Of a DNA stretch of 6,540 nucleotides, positions 5,229 through 6,540 are shown piece after piece. This DNA comes from an uncultured Arenimonas sp. (GTDB lineage: Bacteria; Pseudomonadota; Gammaproteobacteria; Xanthomonadales; Xanthomonadaceae), in NCBI GenBank assembly GCA_946885815.1, contig CAMPHE010000104.1:1-6540 (forward strand). The letters are read 5' to 3'. Position 1 is the first letter of the stretch. The number at the start of each line of letters is the position of its first letter. A program made the translations under genes and the position numbers. The notes beneath the pieces are model-generated. The model was given only the letters and a program-made list of their open reading frames with translations. It was not told where the DNA came from and did not search any database.

Positions 5229-6540
5229 CTAGTTCCCGGCCGTCGCCGGTTCGTCGGTGGCCGCGACCGGCGGCCCCTTTTCCACCACGACCACTTCCGG
5301 CTCTTCCCACGGCCCGGTGACGTGGTACACGGTGCGCGCCGCCTGTTTCAGCGGCTGCTGCAGCACCGCCTGCGCGACGGCGCCGGCCGCGGCACCGACT
5401 GGTCCGCCGACCACCAGCCCGATCGCCGGCAGCACGCCGCCGGCCTTCGGCAGTACCTCGATGCGCTGGTCGTAGCGCTCCGCGCGCAGGTCGGTCGCAC
5501 CGCTGACGCGGATCTCCGCGGCCGGGCCGTCGATCTGCAGCAGGTCGGTCGTGGCGCGGCCATCGGCGAAGGCGAATTCGCCGCTCATCGTGTTGAAACC
5601 GAACCCCTTCTCGAAGAAGTCGCTGAAATCGAGGGTCAGCCGGCGCGGGATCTCCGCGAGGCTCAGCAGGCCGAGCACGCGGCCACCGCCGCCCGGCTCC
5701 AGTTCCAGCAGCGCGCCTTCGCCGACATCGGCGCGCAGCGTGCCCTCGAACCGCGCGAGGCTGAAGGCACCGGGCGAACCGGGCCAGTGCCCGCCGAGAT
5801 GGCCACGCGTCTCGCCGTCGTCGACCATGCCCTTGAGACCGAACGCGGCCAGCAGTTCGCCGAGACTGTCGGCGCGGAAATCGACTTCGAATCGCGACCG
5901 GCTGCGGCCGGCGCCGGTCGCGAGCCACTCGCCGGTCGCCAGCAGCTCCAGCGTCGGCGAGCGCGTGGTGAAGCGCTCCACGCGCATGCCCGTCGCCACC
6001 GGCGACGCGACCAGTTCCGTCGCGCCGAGCGCGAGCGCCCCGACGCGCAGGTCCTGTACCGAGAAACGCAGCGGCGGCACCTTCGACGGATCGTCGCTGC
6101 GGCCTTCGTCGGCCTCGGCGACCTGCGCGGGCGTCGGCTCGCCGGTCTTCTCGGGCCAGTGCAGGCGTTCGAACGTGCCGCGCACGCCCTGCGAGAGGGT
6201 TTCCGGAATCTCGACGCTGCCGGCGATCGCCGCGCCGGTCACCTGCACCCGCGTCACCGCGGCGCCACGGCGCAGCTGTACCCGGGCTTCCCCGAGCGGC
6301 GAACCGAGCAGGTCGAGGGCATCGACCTGCAGGTCGATCTCGCGCACCGCGTCGGCGCCGGGGCCGCCGGCGCGCGCGACCGGCGTCGTCGCCGCGGTCG
6401 TCGCCGGCGCGTCGCCGGGCTGCGCCACCGCGGCTTCCGACGGCGGCACCGCGTCCGTCGCATCCGGCGCGCCGGCGCCACCGGCGGCGAAACCGATCCA
6501 GCCGGCCGCGTCGAGCGCCGTGACGCGGCCGTCGACGACG
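5229..6540 (-). CDS. yhdP: YhdP-family AsmA-like envelope protein, C-terminal part (5' end outside window)
   Basis: C-terminal 436 residues or so of a large AsmA-like protein (YhdP, TIGR02099 family; usually well over 1000 residues). In E. coli YhdP is an inner-membrane-anchored, periplasm-spanning protein that helps move phospholipids to the outer membrane together with TamB and YdbH. The frame runs open from the TAG at 5229-5231 to the window end. Recognisable family segments are the repeated beta-strand blocks, [25 protein letters not shown] (by its GRVLGLLSL and [13 protein letters not shown] core, about positions 5605-5705), [10 protein letters not shown], and the C-terminal Gly-rich hydrophobic stretch [17 protein letters not shown] followed by [23 protein letters not shown] at 6449 is not the real start: coding-like sequence ([19 protein letters not shown]) continues upstream. 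Two Ala/Pro-rich or acidic linkers interrupt the strand repeats. tldD follows 80 bp downstream, a common pairing in gammaproteobacteria. Family call is confident; lipid-transport role is inferred from the family. Confidence 0.88.
   Translation of the reverse strand, partial: VVDGRVTALDAAGWIGFAAGGAGAPDATDAVPPSEAAVAQPGDAPATTAATTPVARAGGPGADAVREIDLQVDALDLLGSPLGEARVQLRRGAAVTRVQVTGAAIAGSVEIPETLSQGVRGTFERLHWPEKTGEPTPAQVAEADEGRSDDPSKVPPLRFSVQDLRVGALALGATELVASPVATGMRVERFTTRSPTLELLATGEWLATGAGRSRSRFEVDFRADSLGELLAAFGLKGMVDDGETRGHLGGHWPGSPGAFSLARFEGTLRADVGEGALLELEPGGGGRVLGLLSLAEIPRRLTLDFSDFFEKGFGFNTMSGEFAFADGRATTDLLQIDGPAAEIRVSGATDLRAERYDQRIEVLPKAGGVLPAIGLVVGGPVGAAAGAVAQAVLQQPLKQAARTVYHVTGPWEEPEVVVVEKGPPVAATDEPATAGN

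Noticed and set aside
3547..5232. A 561-codon plus-strand open frame opposite tldD that starts near the palindrome
   Set aside because: Composition is Arg/His/Ala/Val-rich shadow sequence, its start falls just before the palindrome, and the opposite strand encodes an intact TldD with its zinc motif.
5259..5281. Hairpin GGCCGC/GCGGCC followed by CCTTTT on the plus strand
   Set aside because: It lies inside yhdP codons and would act on plus-strand transcripts, but no plus-strand gene lies upstream after the palindrome; probably chance in G+C-rich DNA.
5149..5928. An apparent 260-residue N-terminal extension of tldD in the same frame
   Set aside because: The extension is Arg-rich and overlaps yhdP coding sequence in another frame; starting at 5148 gives 480 residues, the family length.

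Overview
The window is a dense, very G+C-rich stretch of bacterial chromosome. Gene content and protein style (XseB, IspA, a DUF4870 membrane protein, PmbA/TldE, DarP/YjgA, TldD, YhdP) point to a gammaproteobacterium, most likely of the Xanthomonadaceae/Lysobacteraceae (Lysobacter or Luteimonas type). That placement is inference from sequence style and gene order, not from a search.

Layout. Positions 1-1125 (+ strand) hold the end of an xseB-ispA unit: the small subunit of exonuclease VII, missing only the first base of its start codon, overlapped by farnesyl diphosphate synthase. Convergent to ispA is a small DUF4870 membrane protein gene (1150-1494, - strand). An intrinsic terminator for it appears to lie inside the 3' coding end of ispA. 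Upstream of it on the same strand is pmbA/tldE (1597-2955), which is divergent from darP/yjgA (2994-3536, + strand), with only 38 bp between the two start codons. darP converges on tldD (3706-5148, - strand). Upstream of tldD on the same strand is the C-terminal third or so of a yhdP-like AsmA-family envelope gene (5229 to beyond the window).

How the genes work together. TldD and PmbA/TldE are the two halves of one heterodimeric metalloprotease, and here they flank the ribosome-maturation gene darP. The yhdP-tldD and pmbA/yjgA neighbourhoods are familiar housekeeping arrangements in gammaproteobacteria. XseB and IspA serve unrelated pathways (DNA repair and isoprenoid synthesis) but are often adjacent.

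The one clearly non-routine item is a 131-bp near-perfect palindrome (3552-3682) filling most of the gap between the convergent darP and tldD genes. It has about 52 potential base pairs, a G+C content near 53% by hand count against much richer surroundings, and four CACGA motifs per arm at 9-, 9- and 10-bp spacing. It looks like a mobile or REP/MITE-like intergenic palindrome. I see no phage, insertion sequence, CRISPR array, tRNA or rRNA, and no new multi-gene system. All spaces between genes are shorter than 300 bp and are described under features or findings.
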